From Chlamydoabsidia padenii (Eukaryota; Mucoromycota; Mucoromycetes; Mucorales; Cunninghamellaceae): a DNA stretch of 64,000 bases. Shown in pieces: positions 37,788 to 48,835 of the stretch. Position 1 is the stretch's first letter. Each line of letters begins with the position of its first letter. Both the position numbers and the translations under genes were made by a program. Under the pieces are notes generated by a model. That model worked only from the letters and a program-made list of their open reading frames with translations. It was not told where the DNA came from and did not search any database. The DNA is taken from NCBI GenBank assembly GCA_025330725.1, contig JAIWND010000001.1, positions 1,432,501-1,496,500 on the forward strand. Direction: 5' to 3'.

Positions 37788-38437
37788 AAAAAAAAAAAAC
37801 GATGATCATCGCATACCTGGTTTGCTTAGTTATATCTTCTTCTTTTTATAGTTTAGTAGTAGTATCTGTCTATATTTTTATCATTTGTTAATATTACATA
37901 CATTATACCATTAGCATAGTCATTGTATTGTTGTTGTTGTTGATCAATAAACTGTTTAACCTTCTTATTGTTTCAATGTGTATGTGCATGTATATGTGTG
38001 TTGTATGGGATGTGGCATGATACATAAAAAAAATTGGAGGGGGAAAGGGCACACGGAGGTACTATATGTATTTTTAAATTGGTTAATATAGGGGACTTGA
38101 AATTACTCTTATAAAGATGTTCCCTCGGAAATCTTGACGAGATAACATACTACGTTGACACATTTGGGTACGTACAGACACTTGGCTCCAAGGATGATGG
38201 AGAAAATAATTATAATGGAAGCAAGGAGAAAGGTCATAAAGATTAATGTCAGGGGAAATCAAGTAATCTCAATTTTCAAAATGTTGGTCTGTGTCACCTT
38301 GGATGGAATGGCTTTCTTTAAAAAATCGGGAATTGAATTCGACTTGCCTTCCTTTTTCTTTCCACTTTTTTTTTTTTTTTTATAGACATCCCCCTTTCTC
38401 TTCTAATTGTCATCCTTATATACATTTACATTCACAT
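37788..38437. other. Spacer between the INTS10-like and the next gene
   Basis: Holds a poly(A) run (37787-37799), a GTTGTTGTT tract near 37930 and a CGGGAATTGAATTC element at 38327-38340, about 100 bp before the next start codon. A T-rich promoter stretch follows. No gene seen. Confidence 0.45.
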
Positions 38438-39811
38438 ATGGTGGAAGGTGGAAGGACCAAGACAAGTGCATTACAACGGTTGGCGCGGTGGCCTACTCAT
38501 TCTCCTTCTTCCTCCATGGCAAACTGGTCCGATTCCAAAAAGCATAGTGCCTCTCTCGAAACAAGCTCCTTCCAACCCATCGACTATGAAAACTTGGTGC
38601 AAGGATCTATTTACATTATGAAAGTCAAGATTGTCACAATTAGTCTTTTCGAAGGTAAAGTAAACATCATGATTGATAGGAACATGGATTCATACTCACC
38701 CTCCCATTGTTATTTTTGTTTTTTTTTTTTTAGGTTGGAACGATGATATGTGTTGCTTCTCTGTTTTACGTAAGTGGTTTTTAATACTGTAATAGACTGA
38801 CGGGCTTATGAAAACTCTCCTTCTTGTTTAGGATCGGATACTGGATCAATGCGATGGTCTGAGGCAAGGTCAGTGAAAACAAAACTCAGCTTATGCAATA
38901 TGTATGCACAGTACAAAATAGACTTGCACTGTGCATATTTAGTATGATAGATTGGATTAACATTATTTTTATTGTATAGATATCTGCCAGGGGACTTTGA
39001 TGCTTTTGATGCATTTGACGACGCAGGCAATCCACCTGTTTATTTTTGGACAAGGTATCTACGTATTCAAGTCCCGGTTAATTGGTTCTCATTATTTGAA
39101 GAAGCTCGGCGGAGACAACGAATGTGGACAATGGATATACAACGACACTATTTATACCAGCAACAACAAGAACAGCAACAGGATCAGGAACAGCAACACG
39201 ACGACGAAGATGATATGTTATCCTTCCCTGCACCACCTTCATCAATATCAAGTTTACCTTTGAACAATAATGATATAAACGACAAGAAGCAGGGTGAAGA
39301 CAAGCAAACAAACAACAAGTCGACGGTATACCCTGATAACGATCCTCCCTCTCACAACATGGGCACATCATTCTCTCAACTACGACACGGTGTTCCATTG
39401 AAACCACCATCACCCACCACAGCAGCAGCAGCAGCAGCCTTCCCATCGTCGTATTCAACATCATCGTCATTTAGTGTCGATCCACAACCCAAAAACTCCA
39501 ATGATCGGCAGTCCGACACCAATGATCAGCATCTGATTTATTCACCTGCACCCTCTATCCAACATGCAACATCGAATATAGCAACTACCAGTAGAACGAC
39601 AACGACTACTTTGTTGTCTGACAAAGGCAGTAATACACCGTCGTCTTCTCGAGAAAAGAACGCTGCTATGGATTTTTTGCAAACGGAATATCACCCTGGA
39701 CATTCAACAATGACAAGATGTCCCAGCAAGACAACCCGGCGATCTCTCTCCATCAACTTACCCACCAACAAAAAACAACAACATCGGAAATCTGTCCTTG
39801 GGCTATTTTAG
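38438..39811 (+). CDS. Unrecognised protein, conserved-looking N-terminal region and disordered tail
   Basis: Exons 38438-38654, 38734-38769, 38832-38868 and 38980-39811 give about 373 aa. Frame continuity across three short introns supports a real gene. Residues 45-145 look folded, with many aromatic residues (YENLVQGSIYIMKVKIVTIS, GWNDDMCCFSVL, RYLPGDFDAFDAFDDAGNPP, YFWTRYLRIQVPVNWFSLFE). The rest is low complexity: a QQQ/EQ run, an acidic patch, poly-Ala and Ser/Thr stretches. The end is basic (RRSLSINLPTNKKQQHRK). I do not recognise the family. A CGGGAATTGAA element lies about 100 bp upstream. Confidence 0.65.
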
Positions 39812-40264
39812 GCTCTCCTTGTTACATCTTCTTCTTACAAATAATATCTTCGCTTTGTACTAATCTATTTATTACTATTACTCTATTATATCATACCACA
39901 CATTATACATCCCTTTGTTTAATTAATAAAAATGATTCTTTTTTGCCTAATATTCATTTAAACTTTAGGAATGATTGGGTGGGATTTATTATATGTCTAC
40001 TATTCAGAACTATGGCTAATTGTATAATTATATGCTTGTAATATACAGTCATGTTGGATGACGGGTGTTGATACTGGGGTAAAATCGCTTTATGCATGAT
40101 CCTTGATGTGAGGTAGCAGATGGGTCGTGAGTATACCTTTTATTTTTCCCCTGAATTTAATTCAACGGGGTAATATTTTAAACTCCCGCGCTAATTACAA
40201 TCCCGCTCAAAGATTTAGTCCAGTGCCTTTTGCATTTTACTTCTTTCCTTCTCTCATCTCCAAC

Positions 40265-41056
40265 ATGGTAAGAACTCAACTTGGTTTGGCTTTTTAATTA
40301 TAAAATAGAACGATCGATCCCACGTTTGATGTATTTGATTGTGAACTGCTTTGATGAAATGGATGGATGGATGGATGGATGGATGGATGAACACCCCACA
40401 CTGATTATGCACTCTCTTTCTCTCTCTCTTCCATCAACGATTTTCGCCCCTTCTGTCTCAACACGCATAAAAAAAAAAACTCGGCACCTCCATCACCAAC
40501 CAACCAACATTCATGTCACCATTTACGCCGATACCATGACATCATCGACTGTGAACCACAATCAAATACAATCGAACAGTGACGCCATTGAAAAAGTGAT
40601 GATACAGTCAACTAATTCTTTTTCTTCTCCTTATGAATGTAGGCTAAGAAAGACGTTGCTGCTAAGCCTAGCTCCTCTTCCGGTGGAAAGAAGGCCAAGA
40701 AGAAGTGGTCTGCTAAGAAGGTCAAGGATAAGGCCAACAACATGGTTGTTTTGGACAAGCCTACTTATGAACGCCTCTTCAAGGAAGTGCCCACCTACAA
40801 GCTCATCAGTCAATCTGTTTTGGTCGATCGTCTCAAGTTGAACGGCTCTCTTGCTCGTGTCGCTCTCAAGGAACTCACTGCTCAAGGTTTGATCAAGCCC
40901 CTTACCATCCACCATGCTCAAGTCATCTACAGTAAGTAGTAAATCAGCGCGATGGTATAAAAATCAATTCTTGATATATTTACTAATCTTATCATTTGTA
41001 TAGCTCGTGCCACTGGTGATGAAAAGAAGGCTGCTGTCCATTCTGACGAAGAATAG
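40265..41056 (+). CDS. RPS25: 40S ribosomal protein eS25
   Basis: Exons 40265-40267, 40643-40931 and 41004-41056 give about 114 aa. The first exon is only ATG, followed by GTAAGA and a 375-nt intron. Exon 2 begins AKKDVAAKPSSSSGGKKAKK and carries the eS25 core (KWSAKKVKDKANNMVVLDKP, YKLISQSVLVDRLKLNGSLA, RVALKELTAQGLIKPLTIHH). The C-terminus is TRATGDEKKAAVHSDEE. The protein sits on the small subunit head near the E site. The promoter contains TTTTAAACTCCCGC 75 bp upstream and a second ATCCCGC. Codon use is biased to C-ending codons, as expected for a highly expressed gene. Confidence 0.95.
40360..40388 (+). repeat. (GGAT)n tandem repeat inside the RPS25 first intron
   Basis: About seven copies of GGAT in the 375-nt intron. 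No box C/D snoRNA could be supported around it. Confidence 0.8.
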
Positions 41057-41202
41057 GCTGATAGTATATATACATATTTTTAGTTTATATCTTTATTAAA
41101 TAAAAATATCATTTGTGTGATCATTTATTATATAAAATAGTTTGTATTTGTAATTAATGGAGGGGGGGGTTATCTGTATTAAAGAAGCTATAACTAATGT
41201 AT

Positions 41203-41809
41203 TCAATCCATTGATTGCTGTTGATCCCATTTCCAATGACCAGACTTGCCACCCTTTTTCTCCACCACACGGATACCTTCAATACGCATTTGCTTGGTGG
41301 CGGCTTTGCACATATCAAACACGGTCAATAAAGCCACGCTGGTCGCTGTCAGGGCCTCCATTTCCACCCCCGTCTGACCACTGGTCCGCACCACCGATGA
41401 GCATTCCACGCAGGATTGATCCTTGTTGAGCCAGAGTCGCACATCGATCAAGCCCAAGAGTAAAGGATGACACAATGGAATCAGTTGACTGGTATTTTTC
41501 GCCGCCTGGATCCCTGCTATTTGAGCCACCACTAGTACATTACCTTTGGCCGTGTGCAATTCATTCGTTTCCAATAGATCAAAGGCTTCTTTGGTGAGGA
41601 CAATTCTTCCTTCGGCTACTGCTTCCCGTTTAGTCGAGGCTTTGTCAATGACTGATACCATGCGTGCTTCACCTGTGACTGGATCCGTATGTGTCAATCG
41701 TTGTTTTTGCTGGTCTTTTGATTGTGTATTGCCTGCTGAATAGTGTCGATATACACCTTGGCGACTCGTCCAGTTTCGTGCACCTTTAGACACTGTTTTT
41801 TTAGGGAGG

Positions 41810-41873
<64 letters not shown>

Positions 41874-41908
41874 CTTAGTAAACCTATTACAATTCCTAAT
41901 TGACCCAT
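41203..41908 (-). CDS. moaC: MoaC, cyclic pyranopterin monophosphate synthase (stand-alone); 5' exon uncertain
   Basis: The conserved part spans 41203 to about 41792 on the minus strand (about 195 aa). It has the MoaC signatures MVSVIDKASTKREAVAEGRI, LIPLCHPLLL, GVEMEALTATSVALLTVFDM, MCKA and a C-terminal GKSGHWKW. MoaC makes cPMP, the first committed molybdenum cofactor intermediate, in mitochondria of eukaryotes. The protein begins SKGARNWTSRQGVYRHYS after an apparent acceptor (AACAG). An upstream exon must supply the start, across an intron containing a 60-nt A run on the plus strand. One frame-compatible solution uses GTAATA near 41890 with an ATG as far as 42104 and an Arg/Lys/Ser-rich, presequence-like N-terminus. 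The 5' limit given here is approximate. In animals and many fungi MoaC is fused to MoaA; no MoaA is visible here. Confidence 0.8.
41810..41869 (+). repeat. 60-nt poly(A) run (poly(T) on the MoaC coding strand)
   Basis: An uninterrupted A run within the inferred first intron of the moaC gene. On the coding strand it is a T run close to the AG acceptor. Confidence 0.85.
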
Positions 41909-42422
41909 GATAGCATCTTTTGGGTCCCCTTTTACACCAGCCACATCTAATTACCAACCATGACCAAAGATTCCAGATAATATCATCTTGACTTGTGATG
42001 AGACAAAAGAGACGGGGAGGAGGGGGAAAAATCCAACGGAAGGAAATTTTAAAAGGGCGTCGGAGGCTGAATATTTTTCGACCAGACGTGTATAGTACTT
42101 TCATGCATCGTAACAAAGCTTAACTCCACACAGTGTTTTAAAACCAATTACACCTAACTGTATATTCCAGTATTCATGCACTGGGACTTGATTTATTTTG
42201 TGTGAGTTAAAACCCTACTATATACAGGAGACCTATTGTCCAAACACCATCAAATCATTATATACAAACCAAATATCGTTCTTTATTCAAACAACAAGTA
42301 CCTATTCTTATCCAAATCAACTAATCTATGCTTCATTTAAACCATCTTGAGAGATTCAATCCAAATACAAAGAGTCCAAGTAATGTGGGATGACCTGCTG
42401 ATCTTGATTGTTTTTCAGTTAA

Positions 42423-42925
42423 TCAATGGGAGGTGGCGTTATCAATGATTTGGGATAAGTAGGTGGCCATTTGGTCTACCGTCATTAAAGGAGTGTCGAG
42501 TGGTTGAATCTTGTTGCCCTGATTTGTCGTCACAGTTTGATAAAACGTTTTATAATAATCCAACACATTAATCTATTCATTGCATCAACAGCAAAAGTGA
42601 GTCAAACAAAATGGGTATCGTTGACTCGCCCCCTCCCCTTCTTTACTTACTTCAATAGGTTTCAGAAGAATTTGTTCCATCTTAGTATCGTTGATGTATT
42701 CTTGTAGTTTCTTGATTGTAAAAGGTAGTCGTTCTTCAGCGGCTTCTTGGAATTGAGTCACTACTTGAATGACTTGATCTTAAAACAATAGATAAAGTGA
42801 GTATGATGGCTAGATTCCTTGAGTTTTACTTACTTGATGGGATTTCTGCTGAATCATCAGGATGGGTATCATTATTAGGACTTGCTTTCTTTGTTGATAG
42901 CTAGTTAAAGAGAAAAAGTGAAAGT

Positions 42926-42984
<59 letters not shown>

Positions 42985-43125
42985 ATAGTTTACCTTGATT
43001 AAAAATGCACCAAGAGGTTCGAGCAACCTTGTGATGGTATCCTTTGTGAATTCCCCGCAGACCTTTTTAAGTTCCTGGTCGATTTCCCGCCTTGAGTCAA
43101 TATTGATGTGGATTACTTTGGCCAT
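42423..43125 (-). CDS. Small protein corresponding to the C-terminal domain of COG3
   Basis: Four exons on the minus strand: 42994-43125, 42834-42900, 42651-42778 and 42423-42572, about 158 aa. SRREIDQELKKVCGEFTKDT, then RLLEPLGAFLIK, VVTQFQEAAEERLPFTIKKL and QEYINDTKMEQILLKPIEIN VLDYYKTFYQTV resemble the last part of COG3/Sec34, a subunit of the conserved oligomeric Golgi tethering complex. The N-terminal two thirds of COG3 (about 700 residues) is absent. An AATTTAAATCCCGC promoter element lies only 76 bp upstream of the ATG, so this appears to be a complete, separate gene. The COG3 assignment comes from remembered family similarity and needs a profile search. Intron 1 carries a 55-nt homopolymer (42929-42983). 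Confidence 0.55.
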
Positions 43126-43390
43126 AATGTGAAGAAGGATGGAAAAGAAAGAGTCAAATCTTTCATTTTTATAGTAGACAAATGTTCAAATGCCGTCGAT
43201 AATTTAAATCCCGCTTTTGACGCTCTACAGTGTTATATACGGCAAATAAGGTTTTTATTTTACATAGGGCAATAAACAGGTATACAAAGGGGAAAAGCAT
43301 TAACAAAAAAGATTGGTTATGTATATAAAAAAAAATAGCATAATGTAAAAGAATGACAATAAAAGGAAAGGAGATGGACTACAATAGAGA

Positions 43391-46300
43391 TTAGACTTGA
43401 TAATATATACTAGACTTGTGGACAATTCCATCCGCCGCCTTGACCAGCAAAAGAGGAAGTTGGTAAACCATCTTGTTTTTTTCCACCGAAGATAAAGACG
43501 AGGTAGGATATGATTCAATAAAAGGGCACTCCATCAATTGTTGTCGTGGTGGAAGTCGACAGACCACCAATTCCCGGCTTTTGTATTCCACATGAGGTGC
43601 CCTGATATCCCCCAGCCATACTTGCAAATCCCTGGCAAGATTTTCCCCGTGGAGGTGCAAGATATCGTCTTGAAGGAGGGTGTAATGTGACAAGTGGGGG
43701 AATACGTAAGGTGTTGACCGTGACACATCAGTTGTTGGCAAAAATGTATAGCTGGCAATATCTGTTCCTACTAAAGTCCATACTGCCGCATCCGAGACAT
43801 CCTCGTACCAGTAAGCACCACCCAAAGGTCCATTGATCCAACCAGTTGAAGAAGTTTGACGGTGGTCTTGAGTTGATAAGGAGCGTGAGCGATGTCCAGT
43901 CCAGTCTTCACGTACTGATCCCCCTGTAGTAAGAATCGATGTTGACGATGAGCCATGTAGCTGTTGTTCGAATCCATACTCGTCATAGCTGTTAACCCGT
44001 CGTCGAGGAGATGCACCATAAGCCCCACCGCCATTTTTATTATAAGCATCAGATAATCCTAGTGGTTGGGTAGAGGAGAGTGGATTGCTGTAGGCTGATA
44101 CTTTTCGTTTCCGTACTACTCGACCGTCTTCTTCAATCACTTCTTCTTGAGTAAAAGATGCTGGTTGGTGTGGAGGTGGTGGAGGTGGCGTTTTCAATAT
44201 AGGTTGACGCTGATCTGTAGATCGATGCATGCCGACCATATCATTCAAACAAGCTAAATAGGTGACTGGTGAGTTGTAACGAGGGAGCATATTTTCCATC
44301 AAGCCGCTTGTCAAATCATGATGATTGGTCTGATGGTAAGGATGTTGCTGTTGCTGTTGCTGTTGGCGATTAATTTGAGATGGATTCTGGACAATTTGAA
44401 GAGCAATCTTGTGGAGTTGAGAGACAGGATCACCGAGAATTTCATCACCGTATTCACCGCCATGGGTCATTAAAGGTTCGTCCACCGACCGAGCACCTCC
44501 TACCACTGTTGATGCCTTGTCCACCTTGCGTATAATCATTACAGGACTGACGAGACCTGTGGTTAAGCACTGCAAAACGACATGTTGATTGTAATGGATG
44601 GCTAGAGGTTGATGTGTTGTGTTTCGAAGTGCAATGGCAGGAGGTGGAGGGTAATTGACGCTGGGTTTGAATGCGCGATGACCAATATAATCTTCTGCAT
44701 GACCAGAAAATGTATGACTTTGCTGTTGTTGCTGTTGTTGTTCTAGTGATGTCTGAGAGGTGTCCACCAACCAAATGACAAAGGGATCCCAACTAGTTGT
44801 CCTTGCCACAAAACAAGTAGCATCGTTCGTTTTCGTTTGATCAGTCTGTAGTTGACCTGGGTAGGTAAAGGCAGCATCGGTTCCATTGGAGACACCAAGG
44901 TACTTTGTTGATACTGTTTGAGATCGAATGCGATTAAAAAGTGAGACTACCGATCCATGATGTATGCATACTAGAATAAAAATTTGCATACAAATAAAGT
45001 TAGTTTTGATCATAACCCCAATGTCACCAGATAACTTACGTTCTATGTTTTTGACACTTTGTCTTTTTTTCGAAGGTTTGCTGATCACCTTGATGCCTTT
45101 CCCCGCCAGAGTTCCTAGCCATTGTCCCTGAATTTGTATCTTGACCAAACATTCCACCCGTTTCCGTTTTTCATCAGCATCATTAATATACAATTGTTTA
45201 GAGACACATCGACCACCACCTATAGGATCCACACGAGGATTATGATACCAATCGCCACCATGATTCCGTGTTTCCGTACTTGAATGGCTCCGGAATCGTG
45301 TATTATTGTTGCTACCAGGATCAATAGTTTGGCGAACAAATCCAGTTTGTCCTACCACTGCGCCATTTGCTTGACTATACCATTCGATTTGACCAGGTTG
45401 AGAAGAGGATTCGCCCGAGATGGAGACCGTGATTTTAGGTGGAATCACTTTTGTTGATGTATCACCATGACCTTGTTGAAATACCATTTCATTTTCATTC
45501 GAATTTGTTTGTGTTTCTGACCACCAAGTAGATCCGACCAAGATAGCTGTGGGTGGAGGACATAAGAATCTATCACAAAAAGGGTCAGTCAGTGTTAAAA
45601 GATAAAGTTACGGAGATTGAAACCTTACCTTTTCTCGGTACCATAGCTTTTTTGTGCCACCTTACAGGACATGATCACTACGGTTTTTTCACCCAACTCT
45701 GTTGGATCTTTAGAGGCAAGATAATGGTGAATGATAGGTTGTAATCTAGCAGCTACCTGTTGTTGCTGAATTGTTCGTGCCGTTGAATGTAAGTTTCTTG
45801 GTGTTGATAAAGTAGCATAATCGAGACCAGTGGAAGGTGTGTATCGTTCATTGATTGTCATCATGATATCTATATCGTTATTCTTTTTTAAAGAATCTTG
45901 TTGTTGATAAATAGGAGTGGGTTGACGAAGAGATAGGTTGGAGAGTCGTCCGTAGACTGGCGTAATGGCAGGTGATGAATGTGTTGATGTCATGGGTGAA
46001 GAAGACGGTGGTGTACTACCACTGATCGTAACGCCACTGGTAGGATATTGTTGGGATGCCAATAGTGTAATGTCTCCGTCACTGTGGTTGTCTGGTGATG
46101 CTAAAGGGTGTGATGATTTAACTGACGTCTATTGTAGTAACATATATATATATATATATAAAAGAATGAGCCTACCCTTTTTCTTTTTCCATATACCAAA
46201 GTAATGCTTACCAGAGTGGCCGGTATGGTATCGAATTTAATCAATGTGTTTATCGTCCTTTCATCAGACAATGAATCCAAAAAGCCATCAGTTGAAAATG

Positions 46301-46925
46301 ATGTTTGATTGATTGATTCTAAAGTTGGATGTGAGCTGGGCCGGTAGGTGCTAGTGGTTGTTGTTGTTGTTGATGACGAAGAAGGTGATTGGTTGCTTGG
46401 TAAAGTGGAGTTCCATGATGTCGTATGCGCTTCTGGAAAAGATCGATGACCAAGTTCTTGAGATTGTAGTAAAGACTGTAATGGATCCGATACTTGTTGA
46501 TCAGTGGGTTTTAGTTGGTGAGAATAAGTTTGTTGTTGTCCTGAAGGTTTAGAAGAATAAGGTTGTTGATATTCATTAAAGAAGGATGGTGTAGCCTGAT
46601 GAAATTGATCAAAGCTAAAATTGGATTGATGAACTTGTTGGTGAGTCGAATTGTTGAATGTTGTTGTATTTTCCATTGGTGAAGACCAGTTTTTATCAGT
46701 GGTATTATCATCATTATTATGCTGGTTTGGTGTGTCAGTACTTGGTGGAGCTTCCCATTGATAATCGGTAAAATAGGGTTCCGTTGTTGATACACGCTGT
46801 TTACGTTTACGAGTATCTTTGTTATTGTTTTTTTCCATAAATTCAAAGGAAGAAGGTGTTGGTGTGTTTGTTGCTGTAGCGTCGTAATAGTTGGACGGAA
46901 TGGACATTGGTTGATATTCTGCCAT
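43391..46925 (-). CDS. CSL (CBF1/RBPJ/Su(H)/Lag-1) family transcription factor
   Basis: Four exons on the minus strand: 46212-46925, 45629-46128, 45040-45569 and 43391-44970, about 1107 aa. A disordered N-terminus of about 370 residues precedes the Rel-homology N domain, with the DNA-contacting signature KVAQKSYGTEKRFLCPPP, then SKQLYINDADEKRKR, KGIKVISKPSKKRQS and the beta-trefoil entry LFNRIRSQTVSTKYLGVSNG. The trefoil continues (GLVSPVMIIRKVDKAST, DDPVSQLHK-like DPVSQLHKIALQI). A C-terminal Rel domain follows (LSHYTLLQDDILHLHGENLA RDLQVWLGDI). Long Q/P/S inserts split the trefoil. Fungal CSL proteins (Cbf11/Cbf12 in fission yeast) bind GTGGGAA-type sites and act without Notch. A GCGGGGTTTGAAAT copy is 211 bp upstream. 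Confidence 0.9.
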
Positions 46926-47787
46926 TCTTGTAACGATACACAGTAACCCAACCAAAGAGGATTGTAGAAGAGAAAGAAGAAGAAGATAAAAGCAATACAA
47001 GTAAAAAAAGTAAGGTAATAAACTGGATAACTTTTTTAGAGTAAAAAAATAAAAATAAAAAAGTGTGGGAGACAAGAAAGAAAGAGGCAAAAGGACGAAA
47101 AAAGTAAAAGAGAAGAAAAGTGCGGGGAAGGGGCGCGGGGTTTGAAATATACCGCCGAATCGAAGCTTGATTAGAATCATCCCACCCAGTGTTTAAAGTT
47201 ACTCTCTAATACTATAAACAATGCCGGATTGAAAAAAAACGAAGTGACATATAACATAAAAACATGCGACACTATCTCCTTCCGCTATGGATACCAGTAG
47301 TAGTAAGAAAAATAAAATAAAAAAGTCATGTAGATCAAAAAAGGAGACAAAGGTGGAGGAATCGGCACACCCCCAACATAGACAATAGGCCTCGTTTTAT
47401 TATGTCTTTTTTGCTTTGGTTCACGTTACACTTTACCCATTTACAATCAAGACGAAATCAATGCACATGACCTGTTTGTATTCATCCATCTTTTTTCCAA
47501 ATAAAAAGTACCCAAACGTACCAAACCTTTGACAGTTTATTGACACCAAACAATTAATCATACTATACTATACTATACTATATACTAACGAATTATCTAA
47601 GATACTCACCCTCCCCCCCCAGTCTGGTCATCTAACTGACAATCCAATCAGTAGGGTATAACCAAGGCCTATAAAGTAAAGAAGAGCATAATGGTTAAAT
47701 AAAAGGCTTAAACTGAATCGTTCCCCCTCCCCCTTTTTTTTATATATTTTATTTCTACAAGTCGTACAATGACTTACCTTTGTACCA
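46926..47787. other. Spacer upstream of the CSL gene and downstream of BLOC1S1
   Basis: Contains the CSL promoter region: a homopurine-rich stretch (46970-47130) and GCGGGGTTTGAAAT at 47136-47149. A CTATACTATACTATA repeat lies near 47563-47585 and C-runs at 47612-47619. No gene seen. Confidence 0.5.
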
Positions 47788-48441
47788 TTATGATGACGTT
47801 GGATTAGCCGTTTCCTCTGATCCATCCATGGTTCCTATATCAAGACAAGGTTATCAAGAATTCTTTAGACATACTAGAGTAAAATCTTTTTTACCTTGGT
47901 ATACAAAATCGAGGGTAGTCATAACTGCTTTCATATCTTGTTCCATCACCTGTGCCCAATGCTGTACATCCCCGAGTTCCTATACAACTAGTCAATATCC
48001 CGTCTGGTTTTAATCGTCATGTTTCTTTTTTTTTTTTTTTTTTTTTTACCTTGAGCGCATCGTTAAAGTCATCCACCAGTTGAAGCCATTGTTTGGTTTG
48101 TTTAGTATATCGTGCCGTTTGCTGTGCTAATTCGCGAGATTCTTGTTCGAGTGCTTTTTGTTTGGCAAACATTGTCGATACCCTATAGATATATATTAGT
48201 GCTGAGTCTTTTGTTTTGTCATTTAGTGATATCTTTACCCGCGATTCACATGATCGGATATGGTGTCGTTCAAGACATGGGTGGAGGCCAAAACATCTTT
48301 ACGTAATTGGTCTTACATAAAATAAAATAAAACAAGTCAGTAAACTCTTTGTATGCGTACCTTGAGCCAAGTCTTACCATTACATCGTTTTGATTCTGCT
48401 TGTTTCTGTTGATGAGTTTTGAGTAATTGTGATAAGGACAT
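47788..48441 (-). CDS. BLOC1S1: BLOC1S1 / GCN5L1 (BLOC-1 and BORC subunit)
   Basis: Five exons on the minus strand: 48378-48441, 48239-48311, 48050-48182, 47895-47979 and 47788-47834, about 133 aa (human 125). It reads MSLSQLLKTHQQKQAESKR, then LNDTISDHVNRGVSTMFAKQ, TARYTKQTKQWLQLVDDFND ALKELGDVQHWAQVMEQDMK and TTLDFVYQG, which aligns along its whole length with animal BLOC1S1. The small coiled-coil subunit works in endosome-lysosome biogenesis and positioning; mitochondrial acetylation roles are known in animals. Short C-terminal tail GTMDGSEETANPTSS. A CGGGACTTCAAATC element is 94 bp upstream. Confidence 0.88.
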
Positions 48442-48835
48442 GGATCAAGTAAGTAATAAAAAGAGAAAGAGAGGAATGAATTTTCCCGCCCGCCCGCCCT
48501 TTTGCAAAAATAATCCCCACCCCATATACGGAATCGGGACTTCAAATCTGTCCAAGGGACCAAACAGTCAGAAATCAAGTCTATCCAATTCTTTATAGTG
48601 GATGGGATCTATTCAATAATGAGTGCCTATTCATCTTTCCAGTTTCTCCCATCTTGAATAGAGTAGATCATGATAAAATAAAGTTTCAGGGCTTCCCAAC
48701 AATGATCCTCCGATTCAATTTTTTTCTTTCTCGATCGGGGTTTGAATAGTTTTTCTCACGCGATAAAGAGGGGATTTTTTTTTTTTTTTTTGTTTTGTTT
48801 TTCTTTCTTCTCCACTTTTTATTTATACATATATA

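Noticed and set aside
40268..40642. Possible box C/D snoRNA in the long RPS25 intron
   Set aside because: TTTGATGA and CTGA are present but flank a GGAT microsatellite rather than a guide sequence, and the second GTGATGA has no D box after it.
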